Shown: positions 11,626 to 21,289, numbered from the stretch's first letter. The stretch: 64,000 nt of DNA from Rhizobium sp. SL42 (GCF_021729845.1 NZ_CP063397.1:324001-388000); one strand, 5' to 3'. Program-made: numbers and translations. The notes: generated by a model from the letters alone, not told the origin.

Positions 11626-11668
11626 AGGAGCAACCGGCCTAGTCTGCCGCGATCAAACGGGATCCGTC

Positions 11669-12760
11669 ATGAACGCGCCATTGCTGCAAAATCTTCGCCC
11701 CTATCTGTCGCGCCTGTCGCTTGGAGAAGCGGCACTTTGGCTGGCGGGCGCCCTGCCGCTGGCCTTGCTGCTGTCGCTGGTGCTGGTTCTGTTCAGCCTC
11801 TCGCCGGCGAAAGCCGATACCATCAAATGCACCGGCCAGAACCTGCTTGTCGCCATGGAGCGCGACGATCCGGCCTTGCTGGACAAGGTCCGTGACGAGG
11901 CGGCCAAGACGCCCAACGGCAAGGGCATCTTCTGGAAGATCGAGAAAGACGGCTTGAAGCCCTCGTGGCTGCTCGGCACCATGCATGTCACCGATCCGCG
12001 CGTGCTGACCATGCCGGCAGGCGCCCGCGAGGCTGCGGCGAAGGCCGACATCATCGTCATCGAATCGGACGAGATCCTTGATGAGAAAAAGGCCGGTGCG
12101 GCCCTCCTCATGCATCCCGAACTGACCATGTTTACCGATGGCAAAACGGTCAAGGATCACCTCAACCCCGAGCAGGTGGAGGAGCTTGACCAGGGCTTGA
12201 AACAGCGCGGTTTGTCGCTGGCCACAGTGGCCAAGATGAAGCCCTGGATCCTGGCCAGTTTCGTGGCGCTGCCCGCCTGCGAGATTTCCCGCAAGGCGGC
12301 CGGCGCGTCTTTCCTCGACAAGCAGATCGCCGAGGATGCGATCAAGGCCGGCAAGCCGGTGGCAGGACTGGAGACCCTGGTCGAGCAATTGCAGGCCATG
12401 GCGGACCTGCCCGTCGACTTCCATTTCAAGGCACTGATCGAGACCATGGCGCTCGGCGGCAAGATGGAAGACGTGATCGAGACGATGACCGAGATCTACC
12501 TTTCGGGCGACATCGGCATGACCATGCCGATGCTCGAAGCGGTCACGCCGAGTGGATCCGACACGGATGACAGCGCCTATGCCGCCTTCGAGCGCCGCAT
12601 TGTCCAGGACCGAAACGTTGTGATGGCTAAAGGCAGCCAGCCGCATCTCGCAAAGGGCAATGCCTTCATCGCCGTCGGTGCCCTGCATCTGCCGGGCGAG
12701 GAAGGTCTCGTCGAACTGCTGCGCAAGCAGGGCTATACAGTGACGGCGGTCGGAAGCTGA
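11669..12760 (+). CDS. TraB/GumN (Tiki-like) family membrane-anchored protein
   Basis: This 363-residue protein has one N-terminal hydrophobic helix (about residues 23-48) ending in SPAKA, so it is exported and either anchored or cleaved. The rest matches the TraB/GumN/PrgY family (PF01963): the early LLGTMHV motif and the late FIAVGALHLPGEEGLVELL motif each carry the conserved Gly-x-x-His type residues. In animals the related Tiki proteins are metalloproteases; bacterial function is poorly known. RBS GGGA lies six bases from ATG. Its stop (TGA) directly abuts the convergent DUF2867 stop, with no spacer. Confidence 0.88.
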   Translation: MNAPLLQNLRPYLSRLSLGEAALWLAGALPLALLLSLVLVLFSLSPAKADTIKCTGQNLLVAMERDDPALLDKVRDEAAKTPNGKGIFWKIEKDGLKPSWLLGTMHVTDPRVLTMPAGAREAAAKADIIVIESDEILDEKKAGAALLMHPELTMFTDGKTVKDHLNPEQVEELDQGLKQRGLSLATVAKMKPWILASFVALPACEISRKAAGASFLDKQIAEDAIKAGKPVAGLETLVEQLQAMADLPVDFHFKALIETMALGGKMEDVIETMTEIYLSGDIGMTMPMLEAVTPSGSDTDDSAYAAFERRIVQDRNVVMAKGSQPHLAKGNAFIAVGALHLPGEEGLVELLRKQGYTVTAVGS

Positions 12761-13162
12761 TCAGGTCCGCGCAGCAAGGCGATTGAGCAGCGATTTGACG
12801 ATCACCTTGTGGAACGGCGTGACGACCGCGATATAGGCCCGGCCGCCAAGGTTATGTCGCGCGACCACGGTCGTGACCGCAACGACGCTCCCCCGTCCGT
12901 CCTCCTGCCGCACATCCACCACGATGCGGAAATCGAGATGTTTGTCGTCAAAGCCGAGCACCACCTGCCGGTCGCTCTCGCTGACGATCGGAAAGGCGCC
13001 GACCGTCTCGGCTGCACCGATTTTCAGTTCGGCCAATTTCAGCCCGGCCACAGCAACCAGCCGGTTGCGCAGCGCAAGCAGCGACCGGATCCATGCCGGG
13101 GCCGAGCCTAGGACACGCCGGGCCGCGTCGATTGCTCGAAGGTCCGGTTCGGGGACGCTCAC
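12761..13162 (-). CDS. DUF2867 family protein, probably truncated by a frameshift
   Basis: The clean frame begins at a GTG (13162) and gives 133 residues resembling the DUF2867 core (APAWIRSLLALRNRLVAVAGL, then LGFDDKHLDFRIVV). The frame stays open upstream of the GTG and encodes AADWADCYVV, the usual DUF2867 N-terminal block, but I find no ATG, GTG or TTG for it. The adjacent frame has ATG at 13239 and encodes a plausible lead-in ending TLPHPALP. Joining the two near 13185-13193 needs a one-base deletion. So this is either a pseudogene, a sequencing error, or a shorter protein starting at GTG. Confidence 0.65.
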   Translation of the reverse strand: MSVPEPDLRAIDAARRVLGSAPAWIRSLLALRNRLVAVAGLKLAELKIGAAETVGAFPIVSESDRQVVLGFDDKHLDFRIVVDVRQEDGRGSVVAVTTVVARHNLGGRAYIAVVTPFHKVIVKSLLNRLAART

Positions 13163-13265
13163 GACATAACAATCGGCCCAGTCCGCCGCGGAAGGGCCGG
13201 ATGCGGCAATGTGACGATACCGGCTCTTGCCAATGCCATCTGAGGCCCCGCTTGTCTGTTGCCCG

Positions 13266-13763
13266 TCAGCCCTTGGTCATGCGCTGAGCCAGGGAGGTTT
13301 TCCAGTAGAACTGGTGTACCAGGACCGCCAGGATATGCACTGTGATCAATAGCCACATCAGCGACTTGAGCGGCCCGCCATGCAGGAAGCCGGCCGTGTC
13401 ATTGCCGAAATAATATTTGCCGATGCCACTGAAGGGGATCGCGATGAACAGCCCGTAGAAGCTCCAATGCGCCACCTTGGCGGCCAGCTTGAAGATTGGC
13501 GGCTCACCGGCCGGCGCATCCGGTGCGCCCTGCACAATCCGCAGCACCAGCCGGACCACGGCGAGACAGAGCACGGCGATGCCGACATAGGCGTGCAGAT
13601 TGGCACCGGCCAGATCATCGGCGGACGGCACGGTCCCGTCCTCGAACGCCTCCACCGTCTCTTCCATCGCTTCCGCGACCAGCAAGTTGAAGATGATCAA
13701 AGCCGCCATCAGCCAGTGAAGCACGCGTTGCGGAATGGAGTAAGCCAGGATTGCGGAGGTCAT
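13266..13763 (-). CDS. Cytochrome b561 family protein
   Basis: This is a 165-residue inner-membrane di-heme b protein that shuttles electrons between quinol and a soluble or periplasmic partner. Four membrane segments are visible. Heme-ligand histidines are in QRVLHWLMA, NLHAYVGIA, VAHWSFYG and TVHILAVLVHQ. The start is the ATG at 13763 with AAAGGG about 8 nt upstream, rather than the in-frame TTG 18 nt earlier. It lies 138 nt past lpdA on the same strand, but a terminator hairpin separates them. Confidence 0.9.
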   Translation of the reverse strand: MTSAILAYSIPQRVLHWLMAALIIFNLLVAEAMEETVEAFEDGTVPSADDLAGANLHAYVGIAVLCLAVVRLVLRIVQGAPDAPAGEPPIFKLAAKVAHWSFYGLFIAIPFSGIGKYYFGNDTAGFLHGGPLKSLMWLLITVHILAVLVHQFYWKTSLAQRMTKG

Positions 13764-13810
13764 ATTCTTGCCCTTTGTCAAGCATTTACGGAATATCGCC
13801 TCGGAATGAT

Positions 13811-13843
13811 AAAAGCCGCGACTTGATGCACAAGCCGCGGCTT
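13811..13843 (-). terminator. Terminator downstream of lpdA
   Basis: AAGCCGCGACTTG (13813-13825) pairs with CAAGCCGCGGCTT (13831-13843) with one A-C mismatch and a 5-nt loop. On the minus strand it is followed by TTTTA. It lies 58 nt beyond the lpdA stop and probably ends the mdh-suc-lpd transcript. Confidence 0.7.
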
Positions 13844-13852
13844 AGAACATTA

Positions 13853-13872
13853 CGGAAATATAATAATTTCCG
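13853..13872. repeat. AT-rich inverted repeat after lpdA
   Basis: CGGAAAT (13853-13859) and ATTTCCG (13866-13872) form a perfect 7-bp inverted repeat around ATAATA. It lies between the lpdA stop and the GC-rich terminator. It has no T-tract of its own. It may be a protein site or an mRNA 3' hairpin. Confidence 0.45.
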
Positions 13873-13901
13873 ATTTCACTCCTCTTTCGAGAAGCCGCCG
13901 A

Positions 13902-15308
13902 TTACATGTGGATCGGCTTGAAGAAGGTCGCGAGAGCCGCTTCCTTGACCGCCTCCGACATCGTCGGATGCGCATGGCAGGTCCGGCCGAGATCTTCCGA
14001 CGAACCGCCGAACTCCATCAGCACGGCGATCTCGTGGATCATCTCGCCGGCACCGAAGCCGATGATATGGCCGCCGAGAACCCGATCTGTGTCCTTGTCG
14101 GCCAGGATCTTGACGAAGCCGTCCGTAGCGACCATCGCCCGTGCGCGGCCGTTCGCCGTGAACGGGAATTTGCCGACCTTGTAGGCGATGCCCGCAGCCT
14201 TCAGCTCTTCCTCGGTCTTGCCGACGGACGCGACTTCCGGCTGGGTATAGACGACGCCCGGAATGACATCGTAGTTCACATGGCCGTGCTGGCCTGCGAG
14301 GATTTCGGCAAGCGCCACACCCTCGTCCTCTGCCTTGTGCGCCAGCATCGGTCCCTTGACCACGTCGCCGATCGCGAAGATCCCGGCAATATTCGTGCGG
14401 AAATGGCCGTCGATCTCGACGCGACCACGGTTGTCGAGTGCAACGCCGGCTTCTTCGAGGCCAAGGCCAGCGGTGTAGGGCTTGCGGCCGGTGGCGATCA
14501 GCACGACATCGGCATCGACCGTCTGCGCTTCGCCGCCCTTGACCGGCTCATAGGTGACCCTGGCGCCCGAAGCGGTCTTCTCGACGCCGGTAACCTTGGC
14601 ATCGGTGCGGATATCCATGCCCTGCTTGGCCATCATGCGCTGGAACTGCTTGGACACTTCACCGTCCATGCCGCCGAGCAGTTTGTCGAGATATTCGACG
14701 ACCGTCACCTTGGCGCCGAGACGCATCCAGACGGAGCCGAGTTCAAGGCCGATGACGCCGCCGCCGACCACGATCATATGGGCCGGCACCTTGTCCAGCG
14801 CGATGCCGCCGGTCGAGGAGATGATCACCTTCTCGTCGATCTCGACCGGCACGCCCGGAATGCCCGCAACGTCGGAACCGGTGGCGATGACGATGTTCTT
14901 CGCTTCGATTTCCTGAACCTTGCCGTCGTCGCCCGTCACCGAGACCTTGCCGGCCGAAACGATCTTGCCTGTGCCGGTGAAGCCGTCGATCTTGTTCTTC
15001 TTGAACAGGAAGGAGACGCCATCGACATTCGATTTCACGGTCGCATCCTTGTGCGCCATCATCTTGCCGAGGTTGAGTGTCGGCGCGCCGACTTCGACAC
15101 CGAGATCGGCCATGCCATAGCCGGCATGGTGGAAGACTTCCGAGGCGTGCAGCAGCGCCTTGGACGGAATGCAGCCGACATTCAGGCAGGTACCGCCATA
15201 GGTGGCGCGCTTTTCGACGACCGCGACCTTGAGACCGAGCTGGGCAGCCTTGACCGCGCAGACATAACCGCCGGGGCCGGAGCCGATAATGACAACATCG
15301 TAAGACAT
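13902..15308 (-). CDS. lpdA: Dihydrolipoamide dehydrogenase (E3)
   Basis: E3 reoxidises the dihydrolipoyl arm of 2-oxo acid dehydrogenases with FAD and NAD+. From MSYDVVIIGSGPGGY (ATG at 15308, RBS GAAGGAAGC) the protein has 468 residues. The redox-active disulfide is C41-C46 in GGTCLNVGCIPSK. The second dinucleotide fold VVGGGVIGLELG and the C-terminal active-site HAHPTMSEAV (His-Glu pair) are intact. Its place after odhB suggests it serves the 2-oxoglutarate dehydrogenase complex. It is the last gene of the block. Confidence 0.97.
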   Translation of the reverse strand: MSYDVVIIGSGPGGYVCAVKAAQLGLKVAVVEKRATYGGTCLNVGCIPSKALLHASEVFHHAGYGMADLGVEVGAPTLNLGKMMAHKDATVKSNVDGVSFLFKKNKIDGFTGTGKIVSAGKVSVTGDDGKVQEIEAKNIVIATGSDVAGIPGVPVEIDEKVIISSTGGIALDKVPAHMIVVGGGVIGLELGSVWMRLGAKVTVVEYLDKLLGGMDGEVSKQFQRMMAKQGMDIRTDAKVTGVEKTASGARVTYEPVKGGEAQTVDADVVLIATGRKPYTAGLGLEEAGVALDNRGRVEIDGHFRTNIAGIFAIGDVVKGPMLAHKAEDEGVALAEILAGQHGHVNYDVIPGVVYTQPEVASVGKTEEELKAAGIAYKVGKFPFTANGRARAMVATDGFVKILADKDTDRVLGGHIIGFGAGEMIHEIAVLMEFGGSSEDLGRTCHAHPTMSEAVKEAALATFFKPIHM

Positions 15309-15333
15309 GGGATGCTTCCTTCGTTTTCGGCGA

Positions 15334-16086
15334 CTACCGTCCGCCGCTGACATTCAAGATGGCGCCAGTCACATAGGATGCCTGGCTGGAGATGAGATAG
15401 AGAACGGCGTCGGCAACTTCCTCGGACGTGCCGGGCCGTTGCATCGGTATGCTCGGGGCCAAGGCCGCCGCACGATCCGGCAGGCCGCCGGAGGCATGGA
15501 TATCGGTGTCGATCACGCCCGGCCGGATGGCATTCACGCGGATGCCCTCGTTGGCAACTTCGCGCGCAAGCCCGATCGTGAACGTATCAATGGCCCCTTT
15601 GGAGGCGGCATAGTCGACATACTGGCCAGGACTGCCAAGGACGGCAGCCATGGATGAAATGTTGACGATCGGCCCGCCGCGACCGCCATGGACCGTCGAC
15701 ATGCGCTTGACCGCCTCGGAAGCACAGCGGATCTTGCCGATCACATTGATGGCAAACATCCGGTCCAGCCGCTCGCGGCGATAGTCTTCCACCCGCGCCG
15801 TCTGATCGACGACACCGGCGTTGTTGACCAGGCCATCGAGCCTGCCGAATTGACGGTCGACGGCGGCAAAGATCGCGGCTATGCCCTCTTCCGTCCCGGT
15901 GTCACCCTGTACGATTTCGCCGCGCGCACCCAGCAAAACGACTTCGGCGGCCAGCGCTTGCGCCGCTGCGCGATTCGAGACGTAGTTGATCAGCACGTCC
16001 CAGCCGGCACGCGCCGCCTTCAACACGACTGCAGCACCAATGCCGCGGCTGCTGCCGGTGACAAGAAGAACGGGACGGTCGCTCAT
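15334..16086 (-). CDS. Short-chain dehydrogenase/reductase
   Basis: This is a 250-residue classical SDR: TGSSRGIG cofactor motif at residues 10-17, NNAG at about 88, catalytic Ser in VNISSMAAVLG, and YAASK at about 155-159. The C-terminus ends ASYVTGAILNVSGGR, typical of glucose/3-oxoacyl reductase-like SDRs. The ATG at 16086 overlaps the stop of the upstream secreted-protein gene (ATGA), so the two are translationally coupled. It lies 25 nt before lpdA. The substrate is unknown. Confidence 0.9.
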   Translation of the reverse strand: MSDRPVLLVTGSSRGIGAAVVLKAARAGWDVLINYVSNRAAAQALAAEVVLLGARGEIVQGDTGTEEGIAAIFAAVDRQFGRLDGLVNNAGVVDQTARVEDYRRERLDRMFAINVIGKIRCASEAVKRMSTVHGGRGGPIVNISSMAAVLGSPGQYVDYAASKGAIDTFTIGLAREVANEGIRVNAIRPGVIDTDIHASGGLPDRAAALAPSIPMQRPGTSEEVADAVLYLISSQASYVTGAILNVSGGR

Positions 16087-16583
16087 GATGCGCAACCCTT
16101 GAATTCGAAGATATCCCAGGGTGCCGTTTCCAGCCCCTTGCCGAGCGAGGACTGGGCGAAGGCGGGACCAAACCCCGGAAGCAACAGGCTGTCGGGTGCG
16201 CCGGTGCCTTCCGGTGGCAACAGGTCGATGTGGCCGGAGGCCTTGTCTGCGCTATAGATGATGCCCTTCCAGACGGTGCAGGCAGCAAGATCCGCGCCCG
16301 TAACGTCACCTTCCGGGCAATTGTTCATGATCATCGCGACGGGCCGCTCGATCTCCGGATCGTAGATCACATGGCCATCCAGAGACCTGGCTGCGCTCTT
16401 GGCGATCAGCGAAAAGCCATGGCTGACCGGAGTGTTTTCGCCGCTTGCCGCCTGAAAGCGCAGTTCGGCCCCGGCTTCAGCTTCGGCATAGATGGCCCGT
16501 TCGATCGGGCAGTCGGCCGCCATCAGCGGCTGAGCCAGAAGGGTCAGTATGGCTGAGCCGGAAAGCGCGCGAAAGCCCAACAT
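16083..16583 (-). CDS. Secreted four-cysteine protein, function unknown
   Basis: This 166-residue protein has a signal peptide (SGSAILTLLAQPLMAA, cleavage near residue 23). The mature part has four cysteines (ADCPIE, NNCPEG, AACTVW, KGCAS) that could form two disulfides in the periplasm. I do not recognise a domain. It lies 11 nt after MAPEG and overlaps the SDR start by 4 nt, so it is part of the odhB-to-lpdA transcript although no direct link to the TCA enzymes is evident. Confidence 0.78.
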   Translation of the reverse strand: MLGFRALSGSAILTLLAQPLMAADCPIERAIYAEAEAGAELRFQAASGENTPVSHGFSLIAKSAARSLDGHVIYDPEIERPVAMIMNNCPEGDVTGADLAACTVWKGIIYSADKASGHIDLLPPEGTGAPDSLLLPGFGPAFAQSSLGKGLETAPWDIFEFKGCAS

Positions 16584-16594
16584 CGCCTATCGTC

Positions 16595-17008
16595 CTAGAA
16601 CATCAGGGCGAGGAACATCAGTCCCATGCCCGCCATTGAACCCAACCAGACCAGCGACCGCACATAGGGAATGCCGCAGAGATAGAGCGGGATGTAGACA
16701 AGCCGGCACGCCATCCAGATGCCGGCACCGGCAAGGCCGATCCCCGCAGCCTTGCCGGCAAGCAGCAGGCCGAAGGCAAGGGCCAGAAAGCCGGGATAGG
16801 TCTCGCGGAAATTGGCAGACGCCCGTTCTGCCCGGCCGGCGAATTTGCCCGCCGGCCTTTTCTGTTCGTCGCGTGGACCCGCGTTCCAGGCCGAGCCAAG
16901 TTCCGTAGTGGCAATCATGGACTGCATGAGAACATGCAGAACCAGAAGGATCACGCTCCCGCCGATCAAGGGCAGGAGCGGAGACGCCGACACGGCAAGC
17001 GGATCCAT
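16595..17008 (-). CDS. MAPEG family membrane protein
   Basis: This 137-residue protein has about four membrane helices, at the start, around 75-90, 93-115 and at the C-terminus. The RASANFRETYPGFLALAFGLLLAGKA segment is the signature of the MAPEG family (membrane-associated proteins in eicosanoid and glutathione metabolism). Bacterial members are usually of unknown substrate; some conjugate glutathione. It starts 12 nt after the odhB stop, so it is probably cotranscribed with it. Confidence 0.87.
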   Translation of the reverse strand: MDPLAVSASPLLPLIGGSVILLVLHVLMQSMIATTELGSAWNAGPRDEQKRPAGKFAGRAERASANFRETYPGFLALAFGLLLAGKAAGIGLAGAGIWMACRLVYIPLYLCGIPYVRSLVWLGSMAGMGLMFLALMF

Positions 17009-17020
17009 CGCGGCTGCTCC

Positions 17021-18238
17021 TTAGAGATCGAGAACCAGACGTTCCGGATCTTCCAGGCTTTCCTTGACGCGAACCAGGAAGGTCACGGCTTCCTTGCCGT
17101 CGACGATACGGTGGTCATAGGACAATGCCAGATACATCATCGGACGGATGACGACCTGGCCGCCGATGGCAACCGGACGGTCCTGGATCTTGTGCATGCC
17201 GAGGATACCCGACTGCGGCGCATTCAGGATCGGCGAGGACATCAGCGAGCCGTAGACGCCGCCATTGGTGATCGTGAAGGTGCCGCCCTGCATGTCGGCC
17301 ATCGACAGCGAGCCGTCACGGGCAGCCTTGGCAAGGCGTCCGAGTTCCTTCTCGATTTCCGCAACCGTCATCTGGTCGGCATCGCGAATGACCGGCACGA
17401 CGAGGCCCTTGTCGGTGCCGACGGCCATGCCGACATGGCAGTAGTTCTTGTAGATGATGTCGGTACCATCGATTTCGGCGTTGACGGCCGGCAGTTCCTT
17501 CAGCGCATGCGTGATTGCCTTGGTGAAGAAGCCCATGAAGCCGAGCTTCACGCCATGCTTCTTCTCGAAGATGTCCTTGTACTTGGTGCGCAGGCTCATC
17601 ACGGCCGACATGTCCACCTCGTTATAGGTGGTCAGCATAGCCGCCGTGTTCTGGGCATCCTTGAGGCGCTTGGCGATCGTCTGGCGCAGGCGCGTCATCT
17701 TCACGCGTTCCTCACGCACGACGTCGTTGGCGCCCGATGCCGGACGCGGTGCAGCCGGTGCGGCAACAGCGGCCGGAGCAGAAGAACCCTTGGCGATAGC
17801 GGCGAGCACGTCGCCCTTCAGCACCTGGCCACGCTTGCCGGATCCATCGACATCGGCAGTAGAGATGTTGTTGTCGGCAGCGACCTTGGCGGCTGCTGGT
17901 GCAGCCGGCATAGCGGCGGCAGCCGGAGCCGGTGCTGCGGCAGCAGGTGCAGCGGCTGGAGCAGGTGCGGCGGCCGGAGCGGCCGAAACACCGCCAGCAG
18001 CGCCTTCGCTGATCTGGCCAAGCAGAGCGCCGAGACCGACGGTTTCGCCGTTCTGGGCAACGATTTCGGTCAGGACACCCGAAACCGGCGACGGCACTTC
18101 GACCGTGACCTTGTCGGTTTCCAGTTCGACGAGCGGCTCGTCAGCCTTGACGACATCGCCGACCTTCTTGAACCAGGTGCCGATGGTGGCTTCGCTGACG
18201 GATTCGCCGAGGGTGGGTACGCGGATTTCAGTGGCCAT
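17021..18238 (-). CDS. odhB: 2-oxoglutarate dehydrogenase E2 (dihydrolipoyl succinyltransferase)
   Basis: This is the core of the 2-oxoglutarate dehydrogenase complex (405 residues), which transfers succinyl from E1 to CoA. One lipoyl domain is at the N-terminus with the lipoylated Lys43 in ETDKVTVEV. An Ala-Pro-rich linker (about 85-115) leads to the E3/E1-binding domain ([25 protein letters not shown]), a second linker, and the catalytic domain ending [20 protein letters not shown] with the catalytic His and Asp. Also called sucB. It lies 58 nt after sucA. Confidence 0.98.
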   Translation of the reverse strand: MATEIRVPTLGESVSEATIGTWFKKVGDVVKADEPLVELETDKVTVEVPSPVSGVLTEIVAQNGETVGLGALLGQISEGAAGGVSAAPAAAPAPAAAPAAAAPAPAAAAMPAAPAAAKVAADNNISTADVDGSGKRGQVLKGDVLAAIAKGSSAPAAVAAPAAPRPASGANDVVREERVKMTRLRQTIAKRLKDAQNTAAMLTTYNEVDMSAVMSLRTKYKDIFEKKHGVKLGFMGFFTKAITHALKELPAVNAEIDGTDIIYKNYCHVGMAVGTDKGLVVPVIRDADQMTVAEIEKELGRLAKAARDGSLSMADMQGGTFTITNGGVYGSLMSSPILNAPQSGILGMHKIQDRPVAIGGQVVIRPMMYLALSYDHRIVDGKEAVTFLVRVKESLEDPERLVLDL

Positions 18239-18296
18239 GATCTCAATTCCGTTAATCAGAGAACGTTTCGGTCGATGGAGATGGTGACTGGGCGGA

Positions 18297-21281
18297 TCAA
18301 CCGCCCAGTGCGTCCTCCAGGAAGGCTTCGAGCTGGGCGAGATGCTTGGACATCAGGCCCGTTGCCGGCGATGCCGCAGCCGGACGACCGGTGTAGCGAA
18401 CACGCTGATACTTGGCGTCGATATGAGCAAGAACCCATTCGAGGTAAGGGTCGATGAACGACCATGCGCCCATGTTCTTCGGCTCTTCCTGGCACCAGAC
18501 CATCTCGGCATTGCGGAAGCGCGACAGCTCGTTGATCAGGGCCTTGGCCGGGAACGGATAGAGCTGTTCGATACGCAGCAGGTAGATGTCGTCGATGCCG
18601 CGCTTTTCGCGTTCTTCGAGCAGATCGTAGTAGACCTTGCCCGAGCACATCACGACACGACGGATCTTGGCATCCTTCTGCAGCTTGATCGGACCGTCCT
18701 TGATCACTTCGGCATCATCCCACAGCAGGCGGTGGAAGGATGATTCACCCGCCATTTCGGCCAGGCTCGACGTGGCCCGCTTGTGGCGCAGCAGCGACTT
18801 CGGCGTCATCAGGATCAGCGGCTTGCGGAAGTCGCGCTTCATCTGACGGCGAAGGATATGGAAATAGTTGGCCGGCGTCGTGCAATAGGCAACCTGCATA
18901 TTGTCTTCGGCGCACATCTGCAGCCAACGCTCGAGGCGGGCCGAGGAATGTTCCGGCCCCTGGCCTTCATAGCCATGCGGCAGCAGGCAGACGAGGCCGG
19001 ACATGCGCAGCCACTTGCGTTCACCCGACGAGATGAACTGGTCGAATACGACCTGCGCACCGTTGGCGAAGTCGCCGAACTGGGCTTCCCAGAGCGTCAG
19101 CGCGTTCGGGCGGGCCAGCGAATAGCCGTATTCGAAGCCGAGAACGGCCTCTTCGGACAGCATCGAGTTGATGACTTCGTACTTGGCCTGGTTCGGCGCA
19201 AGATTGGCCAACGGGATGAAGCGATCTTCGGTTTCCTGATCGTAGAGAACCGAATGGCGCTGGCTGAACGTGCCACGTTCACAATCCTGGCCGGACAGGC
19301 GGATCTTGTGGCCGTCGAGGACCAGCGACCCGAAGGCAAGCGCCTCGGCCATCGCCCAGTCGATACCTTCACCGGTCTCGACCATCTGCGAACGGTTGTC
19401 CATGAAGCGCTGGATCGTGCGATGCGCCTTGAAGCCCTCCGGAATGGCCGACAGTTTGCGGCCGATTTCCTTGAGCGACTTCATCGGCACGGCAGTCTTG
19501 CCACGGCGCTGTTCGTCGGCGTTGTCAGCCGAGCGCAGGCCCGACCACTGGCCGTCCAGCCAGTCGGCCTTGTTCGGCTTGTAGCTCTGGCCGGCTTCGA
19601 ACTCGGTCTCGAGATTGGCGCGCCAGTCGGCCTTCATCTTCTCGAATTCGCCATCGGTCATCAGGCCTTCGGAAATCAGGCGCTCAGCATAGATCTGCGC
19701 GACCGTCTTGTGGCCCCGAATGACCTTGTACATCTTCGGCTGCGTGAACGCAGGCTCGTCGCCTTCGTTATGGCCGAAGCGGCGATAGCAGAACATGTCG
19801 ATGACGACAGGCTTGTGGAACTTCATCCGGTATTCGGTGGCGATCTTGGCGGCATAGGTCACCGCTTCCGGATCGTCGCCGTTGACGTGGAAGATCGGCG
19901 CTTCGATCATCTTCGCGACGTCCGACGGATAAGGCGACGAACGCGAGAAGGCCGGATTGGTGGTGAAGCCTATCTGGTTGTTGATGATGACATGCATCGT
20001 TCCGGCAACGCGGTGACCGCGCAGGCCAGACAGGCCGAGGATTTCGGCAACCACGCCCTGGCCGGCAAACGCCGCATCACCATGCAGCAGCAGCGGCAGG
20101 ACCTTCGAGCGTTCCTTGAGCGGAATGACATCGCCGTCCCAGGTCTTGGCGAGCTGGTCCTGCTTGGCGCGGGCCTTGCCCATGACGACCGGGTTGACGA
20201 TTTCCAGATGCGACGGGTTTGCCGTCAGCGACAGGTGAACCTTGTTGCCGTCGAATTCGCGGTCAGAGGAAGCACCCAGATGGTACTTCACGTCACCGGA
20301 GCCCTCGACTTCATCGGGCTTGAACGAACCGCCCTTGAACTCGTGGAACACCGCGCGATGCGGCTTTGCCATGACATTGGTCAGAACGTTCAGGCGGCCA
20401 CGATGGGCCATGCCGAGAACGACCTCCTCAAGGCCTTCCTGGCCGCCACGCTTGATGATCTGCTCCAGCGCCGGGATAAGCGATTCACCGCCATCGAGAC
20501 CGAAGCGCTTGGTGCCCTTGTACTTGACGTCGATGAACTGCTCGAAGCCTTCCGCCTCGATCAACTTCTGCAGGATCGCCTTCTTGCCGATCGGGGTGAA
20601 TTCGACACCCTTGCCCGGGCCTTCGATGCGCTCCTGGATCCATGCCTTTTCTTCCGGATCGGAGATATGCATGAACTCGACGCCGAGCGTCGAACAATAG
20701 GTCCGTTTGAGGATGTCGAGCATCTGCGGAATGGTCGCGTATTCGAGACCCAGCACATTATCGATGAAGATCTTGCGGCTGTAGTCGGCTTCGGTGAAAC
20801 CGTAGGCCGCCGGCGACAACTCGTTGTAGTCGTCAACCGGTGCGGCAAGGCCGAGCGGATCGAGATTGGCATGCAGGTGGCCGCGCATGCGATAGGCGCG
20901 GATCATCATGATGGCGCGCACACTGTCGCGGGTCGCCTGGAGAACCTCGGTTTCGGAGATCGGCTTGCCGACTGCTTCCGCCTTGGCCTTCACCTTGGTC
21001 TCGACGACCTTCTCGATCGTGCCCCAATTGCCATCGAGGGCCGAGACAAGCTCGCCATTAGCGGCGATCGGCCAGTTTTTCCGCTGCCATGACGCGCCGG
21101 ATGCGGCTTTTTTCACATCGGCCGGGTTGTCCGCAAGCGCCTTGAAGAAAGACTGCCATTCGCCCGATAGCGACGACGGATCTTCCTGATAGCGCGCGTA
21201 AAGCTGTTCGATATAGGCTGCGTTCGATCCGTCGAGGAAGGACGTGATCAGGAACTGCTCGTTGGCTTCTTGCCTACTCAT
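18297..21281 (-). CDS. sucA: 2-oxoglutarate dehydrogenase E1
   Basis: This thiamine-diphosphate enzyme (994 residues) decarboxylates 2-oxoglutarate and succinylates the E2 lipoyl group. The N-terminus has the E1o helix [21 protein letters not shown]. Conserved active-site stretches include [23 protein letters not shown] (ThDP/Mg binding), NNQIGFTT, and the C-terminal RIEQLYPFP with [12 protein letters not shown]. The length is normal for alphaproteobacteria. Its start is preceded by a hairpin lying between a strong Shine-Dalgarno and the ATG. Confidence 0.98.
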   Translation of the reverse strand: MSRQEANEQFLITSFLDGSNAAYIEQLYARYQEDPSSLSGEWQSFFKALADNPADVKKAASGASWQRKNWPIAANGELVSALDGNWGTIEKVVETKVKAKAEAVGKPISETEVLQATRDSVRAIMMIRAYRMRGHLHANLDPLGLAAPVDDYNELSPAAYGFTEADYSRKIFIDNVLGLEYATIPQMLDILKRTYCSTLGVEFMHISDPEEKAWIQERIEGPGKGVEFTPIGKKAILQKLIEAEGFEQFIDVKYKGTKRFGLDGGESLIPALEQIIKRGGQEGLEEVVLGMAHRGRLNVLTNVMAKPHRAVFHEFKGGSFKPDEVEGSGDVKYHLGASSDREFDGNKVHLSLTANPSHLEIVNPVVMGKARAKQDQLAKTWDGDVIPLKERSKVLPLLLHGDAAFAGQGVVAEILGLSGLRGHRVAGTMHVIINNQIGFTTNPAFSRSSPYPSDVAKMIEAPIFHVNGDDPEAVTYAAKIATEYRMKFHKPVVIDMFCYRRFGHNEGDEPAFTQPKMYKVIRGHKTVAQIYAERLISEGLMTDGEFEKMKADWRANLETEFEAGQSYKPNKADWLDGQWSGLRSADNADEQRRGKTAVPMKSLKEIGRKLSAIPEGFKAHRTIQRFMDNRSQMVETGEGIDWAMAEALAFGSLVLDGHKIRLSGQDCERGTFSQRHSVLYDQETEDRFIPLANLAPNQAKYEVINSMLSEEAVLGFEYGYSLARPNALTLWEAQFGDFANGAQVVFDQFISSGERKWLRMSGLVCLLPHGYEGQGPEHSSARLERWLQMCAEDNMQVAYCTTPANYFHILRRQMKRDFRKPLILMTPKSLLRHKRATSSLAEMAGESSFHRLLWDDAEVIKDGPIKLQKDAKIRRVVMCSGKVYYDLLEEREKRGIDDIYLLRIEQLYPFPAKALINELSRFRNAEMVWCQEEPKNMGAWSFIDPYLEWVLAHIDAKYQRVRYTGRPAAASPATGLMSKHLAQLEAFLEDALGG

Positions 21282-21289
21282 GGTGTTTC

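Noticed and set aside
13853..13872. AT-rich inverted repeat considered as a dif site for XerC
   Set aside because: Arm sequence and spacing do not fit the alphaproteobacterial dif consensus, and xerC is 2.3 kb away; position does not matter for Xer action.
13908..15350. 480-residue plus-strand frame opposite lpdA
   Set aside because: Exact mirror of lpdA; no signature motifs.
18783..21092. 769-residue plus-strand frame opposite sucA
   Set aside because: Shadow frame of sucA; composition is typical of antisense GC-rich frames.
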